From positions 1-39,624 of the forward strand of contig JBEAUL010000047.1 of NCBI GenBank assembly GCA_041161475.1: DNA of 39,624 bases, given 5' to 3'. Both the position numbers and the translations under genes were made by a program. The stretch's first letter is position 1; every line of letters starts with the position of its first letter. Source of the stretch: JBEAUL01 sp041161475 (GTDB lineage: Bacteria > Pseudomonadota > Gammaproteobacteria > UBA6186 > Azoamicaceae). A model generated the notes under the pieces. The model was not told the DNA's origin. It made no database searches and worked only from the letters and a program-made list of their open reading frames with translations. This document shows positions 18,101 through 26,773 of the stretch, piece by piece.

Positions 18101-18524
18101 GTTCTACCACCCGATATCCAGCAGCTTGTAGCGTAGAGCGAAGGGTCGATAAATCCAGTTGCTGACCTTTAGAAAGCACAAGCCCATGCGTTAACAAGTA
18201 ATCGCGTGGACACAAGCGATGCATCATGGTTGCAATCGGAACGATTAGAACCCCTAAGTCCTCTTGCGTTAAACGATATAATGTACTCAGTCGATCTGAA
18301 ATAATATCTTGATGAGGTGAAAATCGATCGTACGGCAGGGTTTCCCAATCTGGGAAAGACCATATCAAGGATTCTTTTGCTTCTCCTAAAAAAAAGCGCA
18401 GTGTCTTATCCAGTGCTGTTGCCGTATGCGAATCAGGGACAATAACAAGCCGTTGAGCTGGATGACTCAACAGTTGACTGGCTAACTTCCAGGAAAAGGT
18501 AGTAATGGATTCATCAGAAAACAC
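15144..18524 (-). CDS. mfd: Transcription-repair coupling factor Mfd
   Basis: Mfd removes RNA polymerase stalled at DNA lesions and recruits UvrA for nucleotide excision repair. The 1126-aa length is close to E. coli Mfd (1148). The N-terminal UvrB-like module is visible (DWETLPYDRFSPHQDIIS), then the RNA-polymerase-interacting domain (IGEPVVHLTYGIGLYLG), then the RecG-like translocase with Walker A GDVGFGKTE, DEEH box IDEEHRFG and motif VI QLRGRVGR. The first available start is a GTG at 18524. There is no better ATG nearby, an in-frame stop lies 27 bases upstream, and no clear ribosome site precedes it. It is divergent from the outer-membrane protein gene. Confidence 0.97.
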   Translation of the reverse strand: MFSDESITTFSWKLASQLLSHPAQRLVIVPDSHTATALDKTLRFFLGEAKESLIWSFPDWETLPYDRFSPHQDIISDRLSTLYRLTQEDLGVLIVPIATMMHRLCPRDYLLTHGLVLSKGQQLDLSTLRSTLQAAGYRVVEQVNQHGELAVRGSLLDVYPMGSEWPIRIDFFGDEVDELRWFYPETQRSAGKLDRIHLLPASECAMTEAGIIHFRNAWRQLFAGVPSQASVYQWVSAGESPPGIEYFLPLFFPKTEILLDYLQPDTQIIRFGEIEKAAESFWEEVCHRYAQYGSDITYPLMPPKDLFVQVPTLFQQIKLFSNAIRVTVKTDEVAIPDLRIHARDANPLSALTDFLKTATAPVLFSCETAGRRSVLQTLLNKAGWHPVVFDDWASFLSAQPLPAQSIVLAPFVSGTFLSDVPLWIITEAELFGRRIVQQRTRQKQRAIDQEAIIRDLVELNIGEPVVHLTYGIGLYLGLSQMTVGEQSGEYLTLAYQGGDKLYVPVSSLDLISRYSGLGKEPVLSRLGTGQWKKARQEALEKARDVAAELLQVYATRAAYQGEALKPVDADYQLFVDEFPFEETPDQAMAIEAVLSDLYAPAPMDRVICGDVGFGKTEVALRAAFVSVAAGKQVAVLAPTTLLVEQHAQTFADRFAAFPVTIESLSRFRTQKEQKKVLEKLKSGQLDIVIGTHKLLQKEVCFNNLGLVIIDEEHRFGVQQKESFKKLRSTVNLLTLTATPIPRTLNMAMGGVRDLSIIATPPLRRLSIKTFVQAFQVPLIQEAILRELHRGGQVYYLHNTVETITRRAEEIQAWIPSARVCVAHGQMHERELERVMSDFYHQRFDVLVCTTIIETGIDIPSANTIIIERADKLGLAQLHQLRGRVGRSHHQAYAYCLTPPHSLLKGDAEKRLLALQAAETLGAGFTLATHDLEIRGAGELLGEDQSGKIQAVGFSLYQELLAKAVNAIKHGKILTLEDMVDRVGEVNLQIPALIPETFVPDVHTRLVLYKRIASTSSKKESDALAEEIRDRFGVLPEPVSRLFALARLRRQALALGISRIEAHAKGGWLEFTQHTTVNPSVIIQLIQQSHQTYQFAGPHKLKFSADLQEKSIRLQFVDTLLQRLSGK

Positions 18525-18719
18525 AGGAAATAAGGTACCAGGGGCGCTTTATTTATGCAAGTTATAACGATGGGCTGCTCTTACTAGTGCATGCATGCTT
18601 GCGATTGCAACACACTTTACGATACACTCAGGCAAATTATTTATTGTGCGCTGTGCTTCACATTAAAAATAAGTTAACTTACCAACAATCATAATAAAAC
18701 ATTCACAGGAACGCCTTCT

Positions 18720-19517
18720 ATGTTTAATACTATCGCTCGACAAGCATTGATTTTTTCTACCGTATTATTGCCAATGACCGGATTTGCTGATTTTTCGGCC
18801 CATGAGCAGTTTAAAATGGGATTAGAGCAAGCACGCTATCATTATAGCGAAACCTCAGGCGGACAACATGTGATGGACGCTTCAGGTCCCCTTTCTGGTG
18901 TGAACGCGTCCTATCAATATACATTCAACCCTAAGTACGCCATTACCTTGGATGCACGTGGATTAATCGGTGTTGAAAATTACAATGGGCATCTGGTCAA
19001 TCTTGCCACCGGCGTAAGAACACCCTATAAAACAGGGTATTCCACTCGAAACAAATTGTTCGAAACAAGGGTGCTGCCCAGCATACAATCCGACGGTTTA
19101 TTTTTTTATACAGGACTCGGGTATCGCATGAAATCCGATGAATCCATGTATTCTAATACCTACTCCTATCCCAGAAAGTCGCAATATCTTTATATGCCTT
19201 TTGGTATCCAGATGCCTACCACCTATAACGGCATTCCAATCACGCCTTACATGGAATACGATTTGTTTTTACACGGCAAACAAATTTCAAAATCAAGGAA
19301 CATTGGCACAACCGTTCATGAGCAAAAATCCGGCGTAGGCTTTAAGGCTGGTGTCGCTATCCAAGTAGACAATGTGGATATTGTGCCTTACATCAACTAT
19401 TGGCATATTGACGACTCTAGTGTGGATACAGTGCCTTATGGTCCCGGATTCATCAACACAATTGAACCCAACAATGTTACCTGGGAAGTGGGACTTAAAG
19501 TCACCTATCGATTCTAA
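18720..19517 (+). CDS. Outer-membrane beta-barrel protein
   Basis: A 265-aa protein with a signal peptide (core ALIFSTVLLPMTGF, cleavage after GFA near residue 23). The mature chain is built of alternating amphipathic strands with many Tyr, Gly and Asn. It ends in VGLKVTYRF, whose terminal Phe is the usual Bam recognition signal. This fits an 8-10-stranded outer-membrane barrel, but no specific porin or adhesin family can be named. AGGA lies about 9 bases before the ATG. It is convergent with the L,D-transpeptidase gene with only two bases between the stops. Confidence 0.75.
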   Translation: MFNTIARQALIFSTVLLPMTGFADFSAHEQFKMGLEQARYHYSETSGGQHVMDASGPLSGVNASYQYTFNPKYAITLDARGLIGVENYNGHLVNLATGVRTPYKTGYSTRNKLFETRVLPSIQSDGLFFYTGLGYRMKSDESMYSNTYSYPRKSQYLYMPFGIQMPTTYNGIPITPYMEYDLFLHGKQISKSRNIGTTVHEQKSGVGFKAGVAIQVDNVDIVPYINYWHIDDSSVDTVPYGPGFINTIEPNNVTWEVGLKVTYRF

Positions 19518-19519
19518 AA

Positions 19520-20014
19520 TCACTCTGTCGTAATCAGTAATCGAGTGCCCACAGAGACCTCATCAAACAAGGTGATCAGGTCTCTGTTGCGCATACGGAT
19601 ACAACCGCGCGATCCAGGCTGACCCAACTGGGTATCGTCTGGCGTACCATGAATGTAAATATAGCGTTGCATGGTATCGACTGTCCCCAAACGATTTTTG
19701 CCCAGCTCCAGTCCACTGAGCCATAATATTCGCGTTAAAATCCAATCTCGACCGGGGTATTGTTGCGCCAATGCGTCGGAGTATAATTCACCAGTGGGCC
19801 TACGACCCACAAACACCGTATTCGCTGGCTTGCCTGCACCAATTTTAGCGCGGATGATGTGCCAACCTCTGGGTGTCTTTTCACTACCACGCGTCTCTCC
19901 TGCGCCATTTAAGCCCGATGAAATCGGATAGTGTATTGGATCTGCATCTCGATAGAGAACGGATAAGGTTTGATTTTTTAAACTAACTAACAAGGAGAGA
20001 AGGTCTGTTGCCAC
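19520..20014 (-). CDS. L,D-transpeptidase (YkuD fold)
   Basis: L,D-transpeptidases form 3-3 peptidoglycan cross-links or attach proteins to the wall, using an active-site cysteine. This 164-aa protein carries the YkuD motif: IHGTPDD with His122, then PGSRGCIRM with Cys138. Position 136 is Arg where most members have His in the SHGC motif; substitutions there are known (E. coli YbiS has Gln, as I remember). There is no obvious signal peptide, which is seen in a subfamily of short YkuD proteins. The start codon is GTG at 20014, with AGGGAAG about 9 bases upstream. Confidence 0.85.
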   Translation of the reverse strand: MATDLLSLLVSLKNQTLSVLYRDADPIHYPISSGLNGAGETRGSEKTPRGWHIIRAKIGAGKPANTVFVGRRPTGELYSDALAQQYPGRDWILTRILWLSGLELGKNRLGTVDTMQRYIYIHGTPDDTQLGQPGSRGCIRMRNRDLITLFDEVSVGTRLLITTE

Positions 20015-20064
20015 AAATATATACTTCCCTGTCTATGATGGATGACCTAAAATCACCGCACATA

Positions 20065-20098
20065 AGAAAAAGGCCCTAACCATTTTGTCAGAGCCTTG
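20065..20098 (-). terminator. Rho-independent terminator of the tetR gene
   Basis: On the minus strand AAGGCTCTGAC pairs with GGTTAGGGCCTT over about 11 base pairs (with G-U pairs) around a six-base loop, followed by TTTCTT. It lies 20 bases after the TetR stop codon. Confidence 0.7.
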
Positions 20099-20117
20099 TC
20101 TCTATCGGCAAACACTG

Positions 20118-20735
20118 TTAGATAACAGCGTCTTCTAGCTCTGCTTGTTGCACCACGGACTTATCACCCACTGGTTTCAACTGCTTGAGCCATGCCTTGA
20201 TCACACCCGATTCTCTGTGGGCAATTTTTGGATCTTTAAAGGTATGGGTTAGTAAATACATCCCTTGAATCGCTGCAATATAATGTGTTGCTAAATCGTG
20301 CGATGCATCACCAAAACCTAAGGCTCTAAATTGTGTTGCACTCCATTCAACCACATCATGTAACAATTTTGCTGCTTGATCGGCCAATGAACCACCTTGC
20401 TTACCCAATTCTTGGCACAACCCACCGATTGCACACCCATAACGGGCTGTTCTGTCTAACTCTTCTGGGGTAGATTCCATAAATGCAAACAAGCGCATCA
20501 TCGGCTCGGCGATATCATTCAACTTAGACAATCTTTCTGCGTACCAGCTAGCGTGTCTTTCAATAACCGCTTCGCCAATGGCTTCTTTCGTCTTAAAGTA
20601 GTAATAGACATTTCCCAATGGCACATCTGCTTCTTGAGCAATATAAGCGAGGGTTGTTAAATTAAAGCCATGTTGGTGAATTAACACCATGGCTGCTTCA
20701 ATTAAACGGATACGTTTATCTGTTTTCCGTGGCAT
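20118..20735 (-). CDS. TetR-family transcriptional regulator
   Basis: A 205-aa protein with the TetR N-terminal helix-turn-helix (ATLAYIAQEADVPLGNVYYY-like, residues ~25-50, here TTLAYIAQEADVPLGNVYYY) and a helical ligand-binding C-terminal domain containing the YGCAIGGLCQEL segment common in one TetR subgroup. A GGAT element lies about 9 bases before the ATG. It sits 175 bases downstream of the fad operon on the same strand and has its own terminator. Control of the beta-oxidation genes by an acyl-CoA-type ligand is a reasonable guess from position, but the sequence does not show the ligand. Confidence 0.85.
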   Translation of the reverse strand: MPRKTDKRIRLIEAAMVLIHQHGFNLTTLAYIAQEADVPLGNVYYYFKTKEAIGEAVIERHASWYAERLSKLNDIAEPMMRLFAFMESTPEELDRTARYGCAIGGLCQELGKQGGSLADQAAKLLHDVVEWSATQFRALGFGDASHDLATHYIAAIQGMYLLTHTFKDPKIAHRESGVIKAWLKQLKPVGDKSVVQQAELEDAVI

Positions 20736-20881
20736 ACAATTTAATCCATATTCAGTTCATTTAAGGGATTATTCTCCCCGATACCAACTATAGACCTAAC
20801 GAAACAAGCGCTACATACAGTAGGGCACCCTTCATTTGGCTATAATCCCCTTTCTTAATTTATGAGTATACAAAATTACAC

Positions 20882-20927
20882 TTCAGTTGAATAGCTCTTT
20901 ATACATTTTTTTATTGCGGCAACTGAA
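20882..20927. repeat. Inverted repeat at the 3' end of the fad operon
   Basis: TTCAGTTG (20882-20889) and CAACTGAA (20920-20927) are perfect eight-base arms around 30 bases that include the stop codon of the fadB/J-like gene. There is no U-run directly after it, so it is not a classical terminator. It may protect the 3' end of the mRNA. Confidence 0.4.
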
Positions 20928-22932
20928 ACCGATCGCCATAGCGTTCCAATAATGTCTGTTGTTTTTGTCTAAACAACAGATCGTTTTGTTGAATGTAATG
21001 CAGAAAGCCCCCCTGAAATGGGGGAAAACCTGCGCCAAATAACAATCCCGCATCCACACTGTCGCTGTCTGACACAACATGGTGGGCCAACACATCAAGA
21101 CAAGCAATCCACAAACAAACCATCAATCGATCGAGTATATCAGCAGGCGCGTCTATTACTGTGTGCGACTTATTTCGTACTGGATTGCCTTTGTTATAAG
21201 CATAAAATCCCCTGTGCGTTTTTTTACCCAATGCACCTGTTTCTACCAATCGTGCCAACGTACTCGGCAGAGGTGTCTCTGGCATCAAGTGTTTGATCAC
21301 CATCGCACAGACATCCAGTCCAACCGTATCCATTAGTAAAAAGGGCCCCATCGGAAACCCCGCGGATATAGCGACGGTATCAATCGTCTCAATAGAAAAA
21401 CCTTCTTCTAACAAAAGCATACTTTCCATTAAATAAGGCATTAGAATGCGATTGACTAAAAATCCTGGCGCACTGTTGACTAAAATGGGTAACTTGCCCC
21501 ATTGTTTTACCCAGTTCATGGCCGCCGCAATATATTTTGGATCGCTTTGTTCACCCGAAATGACTTCTACCAAAGGCATTAATGACACTGGATTAAAGAA
21601 ATGCAACCCGATTAAGCAATGGGGATTCCGTAATGCCACTTGAAGGGATTCTAAGGGTATCGTTGAGGTATTGGTTGCAATAAAAGCACCTGGCTTGAGT
21701 TGAGGTTCTATCGAACGCAACAAGGCTTTTTTAACACTTAATTCTTCAACGACAGCTTCAATCACCACATCTGCGTTTGCAATCCCTTCATCTGAACGCG
21801 CTGGAATCAACCTGTCGACCGCAGCTTGTATGGCATAAGGATTTTTTAATTTACGCGCAAATAATTGTTGTGCTTCTTTCAATACAATGGCAACTCTGTC
21901 TGGATTTTCATCACTGATGCTGACAACACTGCCTTTTGCAGCCAACCAGGCAGCAATATCCCCTCCCATTCTTCCAGCACCAACCACATGTACCCGTAAA
22001 GTATCGATCTTTGGCGCTTTATCCCCTTTTGTGGTTTTTAAATGCTCTTGCAAGAAAAAGACGCGCACCAAGTTTTGCGCTGTTTCTGAAGAGACCAAAC
22101 GCATAAAGGTTTGCACCTCATCTCGATACCCTTGATGACCTTGTAACACATTGGTTTTTTTCCAATTCTCAATCACCTGAAAAGAGGCGGGGTAATGCTG
22201 TTTATTGATTTTTTGATGTAATGTGCGTTCAACAATCGACAATATTACCGTACGTACAATCGACCATCGCCAGATTAAAGACCAATATACTGAGGGAGTA
22301 ACCGTGGGTTGTGTATTCAAGAAGAAATCAATCGCAGCCAAGACGTGTCTTTTTTCAACCACACTGTTGACCAAGCCCAACTGTAAGGCACGCTTTGCTT
22401 CAACGGGTTTGCCACTGACAATCATTTTTATTGCTTCCCAGCATCCGATACGGCGGGCCAACCGCACGCTACCGCCCCACCCAGGCACCACGCCTAAGGT
22501 CACCTCAGGTAAACCCAATCGTGTTTTTTCACTGTTGGTGGCAATACGCGCGCGACACGCCAAAGCAAGTTCTAAACCGCCACCCACACAAAATCCATCG
22601 ATCACAGCCAAGCTAAAAAAAGGTGCCTGTTCTAATTGCATAAAAACACGTTGGCCCAACTCAATCAAGGCTTGTACCGCATCCGGATCGTTTTTAGCAA
22701 GCGTAAACAGTTTGATATCTGCCCCAGCGATAAAGCCACTGTCTTTACCTGACTGCAATACCATGGCAGTGATTTGTGCTTCCTTTAAATCTGCCAAGAC
22801 CTGTTCTAAAGCCATTAAATTTTCTGGATTTAAGGTATTGACACGATTGTCTTTTTTATCAAAATATACCCATGCGACTGCATTGGTATCCACTGTTACA
22901 CGCCAATCACCATATGTTGCTTTTACCGTCAT
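20911..22932 (-). CDS. Fatty-acid oxidation complex alpha subunit (FadB/FadJ-like)
   Basis: A bifunctional enoyl-CoA hydratase / 3-hydroxyacyl-CoA dehydrogenase of 673 aa. The hydratase half has the oxyanion-hole loop IAGADIK and the GGGLELALACR segment (Glu121), with Glu143 as the second catalytic glutamate. The dehydrogenase half starts with the NAD-binding VVGAGRMGG (residues ~317-324) and contains the catalytic GLHFFNPV segment. I start it at ATG 22932 (MTVKATYGD), 14 bases after the thiolase stop and with AGGGAA 10 bases upstream. An in-frame ATG at 22995 would overlap the thiolase gene. It is the last gene of the fadE-fadI-fadB/J operon. The pairing with a FadI-like thiolase suggests FadJ, but I leave the symbol open. 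Confidence 0.92.
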   Translation of the reverse strand: MTVKATYGDWRVTVDTNAVAWVYFDKKDNRVNTLNPENLMALEQVLADLKEAQITAMVLQSGKDSGFIAGADIKLFTLAKNDPDAVQALIELGQRVFMQLEQAPFFSLAVIDGFCVGGGLELALACRARIATNSEKTRLGLPEVTLGVVPGWGGSVRLARRIGCWEAIKMIVSGKPVEAKRALQLGLVNSVVEKRHVLAAIDFFLNTQPTVTPSVYWSLIWRWSIVRTVILSIVERTLHQKINKQHYPASFQVIENWKKTNVLQGHQGYRDEVQTFMRLVSSETAQNLVRVFFLQEHLKTTKGDKAPKIDTLRVHVVGAGRMGGDIAAWLAAKGSVVSISDENPDRVAIVLKEAQQLFARKLKNPYAIQAAVDRLIPARSDEGIANADVVIEAVVEELSVKKALLRSIEPQLKPGAFIATNTSTIPLESLQVALRNPHCLIGLHFFNPVSLMPLVEVISGEQSDPKYIAAAMNWVKQWGKLPILVNSAPGFLVNRILMPYLMESMLLLEEGFSIETIDTVAISAGFPMGPFLLMDTVGLDVCAMVIKHLMPETPLPSTLARLVETGALGKKTHRGFYAYNKGNPVRNKSHTVIDAPADILDRLMVCLWIACLDVLAHHVVSDSDSVDAGLLFGAGFPPFQGGFLHYIQQNDLLFRQKQQTLLERYGDRFQLPQ

Positions 22933-22946
22933 ATTAATAACATTCC

Positions 22947-24200
22947 CTATTGTGTTTCTAACAATACTGCACCGCCCTGCCCGCCACCAATACACAAGCT
23001 TACCAAGCCACGCTTGGCTTTTTTGCGTTGTAAAATGTTTAGCATGTCTAAGACCAATCGTGCACCACTGGCACCCACCGGATGTCCGATGGCAATACTA
23101 CCTCCGTACACATTGAGTTTGCCCATTAAAGGTTGCGTTTCACATTCGCTGTTTAACAGTTCTACACACGACAATACTTGCGCTGCAAAGGCCTCATTAA
23201 TTTCCACGTAATCAATGTCATCCCAGGTAAAAGCGTGTTGCTGTAAAACACGTTTCATCGCGTACACTGGACCCAAGCCCATATCTATTGGGGCTAAGGC
23301 TGTCCATTGTGTGCGATGCATTTTACCTAGAACAGATAACTGATATTTATCTACGGCCTGTTGGCTTGCCAAAATCAGCAAGCATGCGCCATCCGCAATG
23401 CTTGAACTGTTGCCAGCAGTCACCTTACCAAAAGGGGGTTCAAATACGGGCTTTAAGGTCGCCAATGTTTCTGGGGTGGTGTTTTTACGTATACCCGTGT
23501 CTTGTACAATACGATGCCCTTCTAAATCAAACAGCGGCATCACCGTTGAAAAATGTCCTTCGTTATATCCTGCTATCGCCGACAAATGGCTGTGACAGGC
23601 ATAAGCATCCATCTGTCTACGACTAATCCCATACTTATCTGCCAAGTACTCCGCGGTTTGTCCCATAGACAATCCAATCACCGGATCGGTTAATCCTTTT
23701 AATAATCCTATTGTGGGTTTTAAATTGTTGACACGTAAGTCGCGGATAATGGACAGTTTTTCGAACCAAGTCTTTGCGCGCGTAAACCTCGCCCACCAAC
23801 GCAACAATTCAGGTCGCCACAGTACTGGCGCGCGACTCATGGCCTCTGTACCACCGGCTAAGATCAGGTCACTGCGACCACTGCTAATCTGTTGCCAAGC
23901 ACAATCAAGGGCTTGTAAACCCGAGGCGCAATTGCGTTGAACTGTCCAAGCCGGCGTTTCTGTCATTCCCAAGCGCAATGCCAACACACGTCCAATATTG
24001 GCTTCGGTTACGTCTGGCATCACGCAACCTACAATCACTTCGTCTATGGCTGCCTTTGAAAAAGAGTGGCGACCCAGTAAAGAACGACCCACAGAAACCG
24101 CTAAATCAGAGGCTTTAAGGGTAGAGGGCAACCCGGTGGCTTTTATAAAAGGGGTTCTTAGTCCATCAACAATATAGACTGGTGCTTCTGCTACCGACAT
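22947..24200 (-). CDS. fadI: Acetyl-CoA acyltransferase (thiolase), FadI-like
   Basis: The beta-oxidation thiolase that releases acetyl-CoA from 3-ketoacyl-CoA. The 417-aa chain shows the nucleophile Cys91 in QRNCASGLQAL, the catalytic His373 in AIGHPVGASGAR and the second Cys403 in CIGGGQGG. It lies 15 bases after fadE and 14 bases before the alpha subunit, so the three genes form one operon. AAGGAAAAGGA precedes the ATG at 24200. The sequence looks closer to FadI (about 436 aa in E. coli) than to FadA (about 387 aa); the symbol is given on that basis. Confidence 0.88.
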   Translation of the reverse strand: MSVAEAPVYIVDGLRTPFIKATGLPSTLKASDLAVSVGRSLLGRHSFSKAAIDEVIVGCVMPDVTEANIGRVLALRLGMTETPAWTVQRNCASGLQALDCAWQQISSGRSDLILAGGTEAMSRAPVLWRPELLRWWARFTRAKTWFEKLSIIRDLRVNNLKPTIGLLKGLTDPVIGLSMGQTAEYLADKYGISRRQMDAYACHSHLSAIAGYNEGHFSTVMPLFDLEGHRIVQDTGIRKNTTPETLATLKPVFEPPFGKVTAGNSSSIADGACLLILASQQAVDKYQLSVLGKMHRTQWTALAPIDMGLGPVYAMKRVLQQHAFTWDDIDYVEINEAFAAQVLSCVELLNSECETQPLMGKLNVYGGSIAIGHPVGASGARLVLDMLNILQRKKAKRGLVSLCIGGGQGGAVLLETQ

Positions 24201-24215
24201 ATGAATTCCTTTTCC

Positions 24216-26660
24216 TTATGTTTTATTTGACTGTAATGCGTTAAAAGAAAATACATCCACCCCAATGACCGCTTGACGTAAAGATTCATATCGTTCACAA
24301 ACGATGCTTTCGGCCTCTGACAATATATCCATTTCTAAGGCCCAAGCCAATTGCATAGCACGATCAGAACGATAGGACAACCATAACCCCTCTTTTTTTA
24401 GGGCTTCAGCAATTTTTTTCCAAATAGGCGCGACAACAGCCTGTAATTCAAATGCCTTTTCCAAGACATCCACTGGCGTTAGGGCATCCATATCTGGGGA
24501 AGTTGTTGCACGATAAGTATAGGTACTCAGCATATCCCTTGCCTCTGACAAGGTCATCATGTCTTTGGCCACTATGGCATCTTGGGCGTCGCTTGGCTCA
24601 AAGCTTGGTTTACCGAAAGGGAACCAACATCGACGTACCACGCGCCCCAACCAAGGCCAAGAAAAATTCCCCCAAAAGTCCCACAAGGCATTGGCTGCCC
24701 GATGTGCACAGGTGTTTAAGGCCCACGCACTTAAGGTCACAAATGTCTTGATGTCTGACTTTGTTTCGGCATAACGAACCACACATGCTGCCATATACAA
24801 ATGGCTAAACATATCCCCTAATCGCGCAGATAAGCGTTCTTTTCGTTTTAGGCTGCCCCCTAAGACCAGCAAAGCGGTTTCTGTCATTAACCGTAAACAC
24901 AACGACAGAAAGCTTAGCTGACAAAGCACGCGACGGTGTTGTTTGCACACGGTGGCATGGCCTAAACGGAAAAAATATTTTCCTGTACAGAGATGAAACA
25001 GTAAGCGCAGTTTAATGGATAAAATCGACTTAAGATGAGATAAGAAGGGTTCTTCAAATGCAACCGCATTCATTGCTTGTATTTCGTCTAAGAGATAGGG
25101 GTGACAACGTACCACACCTTGGCCAAAAATCAATAAATTACGTGTCATGATATTGGCCCCTTCTACCGTAATGCTGATAGGCACAGATTCGTAAGCACGT
25201 GCAAGATAATTGCTTGGCCCCATCATAATGGCTTTTCCACCATGAATATCCATGGCATCATTCATCACGGCACGTCCCAGTTCTGTTGCATGGTATTTGG
25301 CAATACCCGAGATAACCGATGAGTGCACAGACTGATCAACAATGCCAGCTGTCACAACCCGCATGCTTTCCAGTAAAAAAGTATGTCCAGCAATACGGGC
25401 AAGACCCGCCTGAATGCCTTCGAATTGTCCGATGGGCAAATGAAACTGTTCTCGTATCGTGGCATAAGCACCAGTGGTTCTATAGCAGAGTTTGGCCAAG
25501 CCAGTACTTAATGCTGGCAAAGAAATTCCTCGACCAGCAGCCAAGCAGGCCATTAGCATTCGCCACCCCTGCCCCACACAGGCTTTTCCACCAATGACCC
25601 ATTCCATCGGAATAAAGACGTCCTTTCCTTGTGTTGGGCCATTTAAAAATGCTTGATTTAAAGGAAAATGGCGTTGACCAATTTCTACTCCAGGGTGATT
25701 GGTGGGTATTAGGCACAATGTAATACCCAGTGCTTCTTTTTTCCCTAAAAGACCGTCTTTATCAAATAATTTGAACGCAAGGCCCAATAGTGTTGCTATA
25801 GGGGCAAGGGTAATATAGCGCTTAGACCAAGACAAACGAATACCCAATACCGATTCTCCCTGATAGTCACCGTAGCACACTGTCCCTGTATCAGGAATAC
25901 TGCTTGCATCACTACCCACTTCTGTTCCCGTTAACGCAAAGCAGGGAATTTCTTCTCCCGTTGCCAGACGAGGCAAATAATACTTTTTTTGGGATTCTGT
26001 CCCATAATGCAACAACAGTTCCGCTGGTCCTAAAGAATTGGGTACCATTGCAGTGACAGCGGCTGCAACACTGTGTGTTGTTATTTTTTGTACCACAGTA
26101 GAATGGGCAATTGCTGAAAATCCCAATCCGCCGTAGGCTTTTGGGATAATCAGTCCAAAAAATTTCTCCGATTTAAGATAGTCCCACGCAGCGACTGGTA
26201 AATCTAAGTCATAATGCGTACTTTTCCAATCATCTATTAACCGACACAGATGACTTACAGGACCCTCTATAAACGCTTTTTCTTCTGCGGTAAGGTCCTT
26301 TAATGGTATTTGTGCCCAGTCACCCCAGGATACCTCTCCAGACAACAGCGTGGCCTCTTTCCAAACATCGCCCGATTGTAAGGCTTCATATTCTGTGTCG
26401 CTTAAAGGAGGTAACTGTTTTTTGACGGCTTGGAAGATGGGTTCAATGATCCGAAATCGAAGCGTAGGGGCATACCAAACGACAACAAAAGCAAGCAAAA
26501 TAACCCAATAGAGCATGACCCCAAGGCTGAATGTTGCCTGTCCTTTGTACAAAAACAGGCCCAGCAAAGTAGCAGCCAAGGTATAACACCATAAGGGCGC
26601 CTTCCATACCATGCCAACGCCCAGCCCCAGTATTATCCCTGTCCACAATAGACCATTCAT
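24216..26660 (-). CDS. fadE: Acyl-CoA dehydrogenase FadE
   Basis: This flavoprotein performs the first oxidation of acyl-CoA in the beta-oxidation spiral. The 814-aa length equals that of E. coli FadE as I remember it. Two hydrophobic segments lie in the first ~65 residues, followed by the acyl-CoA dehydrogenase core (CFALTGTEVGSDASSIPDTG for the FAD/substrate loop, and EGANIMTRNLLIFGQG late in the core) and a long C-terminal extension (DUF1974-type). A near-perfect AGGAG ribosome site precedes the ATG at 26660. It is the first gene of the fad operon and is divergent from the LexA-like gene across only 113 bases. Confidence 0.95.
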   Translation of the reverse strand: MNGLLWTGIILGLGVGMVWKAPLWCYTLAATLLGLFLYKGQATFSLGVMLYWVILLAFVVVWYAPTLRFRIIEPIFQAVKKQLPPLSDTEYEALQSGDVWKEATLLSGEVSWGDWAQIPLKDLTAEEKAFIEGPVSHLCRLIDDWKSTHYDLDLPVAAWDYLKSEKFFGLIIPKAYGGLGFSAIAHSTVVQKITTHSVAAAVTAMVPNSLGPAELLLHYGTESQKKYYLPRLATGEEIPCFALTGTEVGSDASSIPDTGTVCYGDYQGESVLGIRLSWSKRYITLAPIATLLGLAFKLFDKDGLLGKKEALGITLCLIPTNHPGVEIGQRHFPLNQAFLNGPTQGKDVFIPMEWVIGGKACVGQGWRMLMACLAAGRGISLPALSTGLAKLCYRTTGAYATIREQFHLPIGQFEGIQAGLARIAGHTFLLESMRVVTAGIVDQSVHSSVISGIAKYHATELGRAVMNDAMDIHGGKAIMMGPSNYLARAYESVPISITVEGANIMTRNLLIFGQGVVRCHPYLLDEIQAMNAVAFEEPFLSHLKSILSIKLRLLFHLCTGKYFFRLGHATVCKQHRRVLCQLSFLSLCLRLMTETALLVLGGSLKRKERLSARLGDMFSHLYMAACVVRYAETKSDIKTFVTLSAWALNTCAHRAANALWDFWGNFSWPWLGRVVRRCWFPFGKPSFEPSDAQDAIVAKDMMTLSEARDMLSTYTYRATTSPDMDALTPVDVLEKAFELQAVVAPIWKKIAEALKKEGLWLSYRSDRAMQLAWALEMDILSEAESIVCERYESLRQAVIGVDVFSFNALQSNKT

Positions 26661-26713
26661 CCTTGAAGTCTCCTAACGTATACCCTAAAATCTTGCTGGA
26701 CAATGCCTCAGCC

Positions 26714-26729
26714 CTGTATTACTATAGAT
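26714..26729. promoter_or_regulatory. Weak SOS-box-like element between fadE and lexA-like gene
   Basis: CTGTATTACTATAGAT matches 11 of 16 positions of the E. coli LexA consensus (CTGT-N8-ACAG core): the left half-site is perfect, the right is poor. It lies in the 113-base divergent region and overlaps a possible TATAGT -10 on either strand. It is the only LexA-like site I found there. Confidence 0.25.
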
Positions 26730-26773
26730 TCTAGCCTTAAATTTCCGGGAAGTGCGTATTTTGCCGATATAAC

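Noticed and set aside
20115..20128. CTGTTA/TAACAG palindrome at the end of the tetR gene
   Set aside because: It overlaps the tetR stop codon, far from any promoter, so an operator role is unlikely.
22223..23116. 297-codon open frame antisense to the fad operon
   Set aside because: It lies wholly opposite fadB/J and fadI, has no ribosome site and reads as a reverse translation of known domains.
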